A stretch of DNA of 64,000 nt from Armatimonadetes bacterium Uphvl-Ar1 (GTDB taxonomy: Bacteria; Armatimonadota; Fimbriimonadia; Fimbriimonadales; Fimbriimonadaceae). Below are positions 62,080 to 64,000 of this stretch, one piece after another. Each line of letters starts with the position of its first letter. Within the stretch, counting starts at the first letter, position 1. The stretch lies in NCBI GenBank assembly GCA_002162075.1, contig CP021423.1, positions 1,364,001-1,428,000 on the forward strand, given 5' to 3'. A program made the translations under genes and the position numbers. The notes below the pieces were generated by a model. That model saw nothing but the letters and a program-made list of their open reading frames with translations. It was not told where the DNA came from and did no database searches.

Positions 62080-62228
62080 ATTCAGCGTCGTTGACACAAA
62101 TTTCTTCTTCGAATTAAATGCTGATGTACCAGGCTACGGTGCCCAGCCCCCTCCACAGTGAAATCGGCTCCGCCGAAAAAACCGTCATGGGCTCCACGGT
62201 CCACCTCGACCAAGGCAAGAGCCAGTAA
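62080..62228 (+). pseudogene. 3'-end remnant of a second VWA-type gene
   Basis: Two fragments match the C-terminus of the VWA protein upstream. The first reads VVDTNFFFELNADVPGYGAQ against VVDVDFVMEFTADASRYGAQ; the second reads IGSAEKTVMGSTVHLDQGKS against IGSAEKTLMGTMVHLDQGKS, ending in TAA. About 240 bases between them are lost and the frame differs, so this is a decayed paralogue, not a functional gene. The divergence of the first fragment suggests it came from a separate tandem copy rather than from recent slippage. Confidence 0.8.
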
Positions 62229-62251
62229 TTTTGCTTGAATCAAAGAATATG

Positions 62252-62280
62252 CTCCGTATATGATCCATATGGAGTATAAT
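62252..62280 (+). promoter_or_regulatory. Promoter with palindromic operator, CopG-type gene
   Basis: TATAAT (62275-62280) lies 6 bases before the ATG at 62287, so the mRNA is probably leaderless. Directly upstream, CTCC-TAT (62252-62258) and ATA-GGAG (62267-62274) form an imperfect palindrome that covers the -35 region, where no consensus box is seen. It fits autoregulation by the ribbon-helix-helix protein. Confidence 0.6.
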
Positions 62281-62286
62281 TTAAGC

Positions 62287-62682
62287 ATGGCTCTTGACCA
62301 CAGTGAAAAAGTTTCCATCAACGTTGGTACCGTAGATCTCGGACAAGTCGATCTTCTTGTCGAGCAAGGACTGTATTCAAATCGATCCGACTTTTTTCGT
62401 ACTGCGATCAGGAACCAAGTGAAGTCTCATGAGCAAATCATTCAACAGAACATGGCGGGGCGCATGATCTCCCTCGGAATCATTGAGTACTCGAAAGAAA
62501 CGCTTGAAGAGTACGCAGCTTCCAACCAGAAGCTCAACATATCGGTAATCGGCATGGGTTCACTCGCCGATGACGTCACCCCCGAATTGGCCCTTGCAAC
62601 AATTGCAAAAGTTAAAGTGTTCGGCTCCTTTAAGTGCTCGCCTGCTGTGCGTGATGCAATCAAGGATCGCATCATAAAGTAG
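62287..62682 (+). CDS. CopG/ribbon-helix-helix-type regulator
   Basis: The start MALDHSEKVSINVGTVDLGQ at 62287 lies just after the -10 box. Residues 8-50 (KVSINVGTVDLGQVDLLVEQ, GLYSNRSDFFRTAIRNQ) have the beta-strand, helix, helix order of ribbon-helix-helix dimers, of the ParD or NikR-like kind. The C-terminal part of about 85 residues contains a Gly-rich turn (VIGMGSLADDVTP) and a basic end (FKCSPAVRDAIKDRIIK) and could be a ligand-binding or oligomerisation domain. No toxin gene is adjacent behind it. It probably regulates its own promoter palindrome. Confidence 0.82.
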   Translation: MALDHSEKVSINVGTVDLGQVDLLVEQGLYSNRSDFFRTAIRNQVKSHEQIIQQNMAGRMISLGIIEYSKETLEEYAASNQKLNISVIGMGSLADDVTPELALATIAKVKVFGSFKCSPAVRDAIKDRIIK

Positions 62683-62720
62683 TCCCAAGAGCAAAGAGAA
62701 CATGGTACAACACAGTTAAG

Positions 62721-62827
62721 TCGAGGAGCGCTGCGATCGAAAGAGACCAGGCTCGACCACCCCGAACGAACTCGGGACAAGAACTGCGCTCGCAACCAAA
62801 AAAACCGGTTGCGAGCGTTTTCCTTTT
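62721..62827 (+). promoter_or_regulatory. S-adenosylhomocysteine (SAH) riboswitch with expression platform
   Basis: The motif TCGAGGAGCGCTGC, spacer, CCAGGCTCGA matches the SAH riboswitch core found in front of ahcY. P1 forms from TCGAG (62721-62725) and CTCGA (62752-62756); CCCGA/TCGGG makes a further stem (62761-62775); GAGCGC (62726-62731) can pair with GCGCTC (62786-62791) as pseudoknot. The same GCGCTC is also the left arm of a terminator: CGCTCGCAACC (62787-62797) with GGTTGCGAGCG (62807-62817), then TTTTCCTTTT. So SAH binding would prevent termination and turn on ahcY. Confidence 0.9.
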
Positions 62828-62871
62828 AGGACAAGGCAAACGATCCAACCGAAAATCCACTAGGAACACAT

Positions 62872-64000
62872 ATGAGCACCGTCACCCACAACAAAACTGA
62901 CTACCACGTCGCCGACCTGTCCCTTGCCGCGTGGGGCCACAAAGAAATCCGCATCGCCGAAACCGAAATGCCCGGACTCATGGCCATCCGGAAGGAATAC
63001 GCCGCCGAAAAACCACTTGCCGGGGCCCGCATCGCCGGATCGCTCCACATGACGATCCAAACCGCCGTTCTCATCGAAACCCTTGTCGCTCTCGGAGCCG
63101 AAGTCCGCTGGGCCAGCTGCAACATCTACTCCACCCAAGATCAAGCCGCCGCCGCCATCGCCGAGCAAAACATCCCCGTCTTCGCGTTCAAAGGCGAAAA
63201 CCTCGATGAATATTGGGACTTCACCCACCGCATCATGGAATGGCACGACGGCGGAACCCCCAACATGATCCTCGACGACGGAGGCGACGCAACCATGCTC
63301 ATCCTCCTCGGCACCAAAGCCGAAACCGACCTCTCCGTCCTCGATAACCCCACAAGCGAAGAAGCCGTTTGCCTCTTCAACTCCATCCGGAAGAAGCTCA
63401 AAGAAGACCCCACGTTCTACAGCCGGATCAAAGCCAACATCCAAGGCGTCAGTGAAGAAACCACCACTGGAGTCCATCGCCTCTACGAACTTCAGAAGAA
63501 AGGCGAACTGCCATTCCCTTGCTTCAATGTCAACGACAGCGTGACCAAGAGCAAGTTCGATAACCTCTACGGCTGCCGCGAATCTCTGGTTGACGGAATC
63601 AAGCGCGCTACCGACGTCATGATCGCCGGGAAGACCGCCGTTGTGTGCGGATATGGCGATGTCGGCAAAGGCTCCGCTCAAGCTCTCCGTGCCCTCAGTG
63701 CCCAAGTCTGGGTCACCGAAGTCGATCCGATCTGCGCCCTTCAAGCCGCCATGGAAGGCTACAAAGTCGTGACCATGGACTATGCCGCCGACAAGGCCGA
63801 CATATTCGTCACCGCCACGGGCAACTACCACGTCATCACCCACGATCACCTGGTTCGGATGAAGAACAACGCCATCGTCTGCAACATCGGTCACTTCGAT
63901 AACGAAATCGACGTCGCTTCAATGGAAAAGTACGAGTGGGAAGAGATCAAGCCTCAAGTGGATCACGTCATTTTCCCCGACGGCAAGCGGATCATCCTCC
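62872..64000 (+). CDS. ahcY: S-adenosylhomocysteinase (partial, runs off the window)
   Basis: The frame from ATG at 62872 stays open to the window end (376 codons). It reads [75 protein letters not shown], and the NAD-binding [20 protein letters not shown]: all family blocks of AdoHcy hydrolase. It splits S-adenosylhomocysteine to adenosine and homocysteine, keeping methyltransferases free of product inhibition. AGGAAC upstream is the ribosome site. Control by the SAH riboswitch directly upstream fits its substrate. The C-terminal part, about 50-80 residues, lies beyond the edge. Confidence 0.97.
   Translation, partial: MSTVTHNKTDYHVADLSLAAWGHKEIRIAETEMPGLMAIRKEYAAEKPLAGARIAGSLHMTIQTAVLIETLVALGAEVRWASCNIYSTQDQAAAAIAEQNIPVFAFKGENLDEYWDFTHRIMEWHDGGTPNMILDDGGDATMLILLGTKAETDLSVLDNPTSEEAVCLFNSIRKKLKEDPTFYSRIKANIQGVSEETTTGVHRLYELQKKGELPFPCFNVNDSVTKSKFDNLYGCRESLVDGIKRATDVMIAGKTAVVCGYGDVGKGSAQALRALSAQVWVTEVDPICALQAAMEGYKVVTMDYAADKADIFVTATGNYHVITHDHLVRMKNNAIVCNIGHFDNEIDVASMEKYEWEEIKPQVDHVIFPDGKRIIL

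Overview
The window reads as a didermic bacterium, most likely an Armatimonadota of the Fimbriimonadia type. This is inferred from five prepilin-like genes with the near-invariant start [19 protein letters not shown] followed by LFPVFAQAK, from a Kdo transferase (lipopolysaccharide), from Tat and lipoprotein signals, and from many large exported beta-propeller, PA14 and 3-keto-disaccharide-hydrolase-like proteins. No 16S gene is present, so the assignment stays an inference.

Layout. 0-2.5 kb: the end of an M3 peptidase, then two tandemly duplicated prepilin-like genes with duplicated leaders and terminators, the first followed by a tiny lipoprotein gene. 2.5-7.5 kb: an M1 metallopeptidase, tRNA-Met, a HEAT-repeat gene coupled to a type-5 uracil-DNA glycosylase, and an FmdB-like zinc ribbon. 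6.7-14.6 kb: three paralogous two-helix membrane proteins around a TPR-redoxin protein and an RHS remnant, then a biotin carboxylase and a methylglutaconyl-CoA hydratase (leucine catabolism) separated by a repeat-packed spacer. 14.7-26.2 kb: exported proteins, an amidase-like protein, a split CarB, a GH25-like protein and a BNR/sortilin-like propeller. 26.6-33 kb: prepilin-like genes, an SRPBCC-ArsR pair on a leaderless promoter, a thioredoxin-like protein, ABC-F. 33-41 kb: phosphoesterase, beta-helix/PA14 protein, two sigma factors, one anti-sigma, signal peptidase, Nudix. 41-54.5 kb: metabolic genes (DHDPS-like, ispH, kdtA, purC), two methyltransferases, tRNA-Trp, a 1072-residue PA14/propeller/DUF1080 fusion. 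54.6-64 kb: ASCH protein, NAD(P)HX repair enzyme, two FHA membrane proteins, a VWA protein, a DUF433/DUF5615 toxin-antitoxin pair, a CopG-type regulator, and ahcY behind an S-adenosylhomocysteine riboswitch.

Three things stand out. First, short G/C-rich palindromic repeats are scattered through the window and several lie inside genes: in the linkers of both FHA proteins they are read in frame as extra peptide, and one lies in the uracil-DNA glycosylase gene. Between the two leucine-catabolism genes they alternate with copies of a gene 3' end. Second, seven genes, including the normally essential ispH, are each broken by exactly one missing base in a homopolymer; this pattern points to sequencing error rather than gene death. 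Third, the FHA-FHA-VWA block looks like a phosphothreonine signalling unit: the VWA protein starts with repeated DPNRT motifs, and a toxin-antitoxin pair now sits between it and the decayed end of a second VWA gene.
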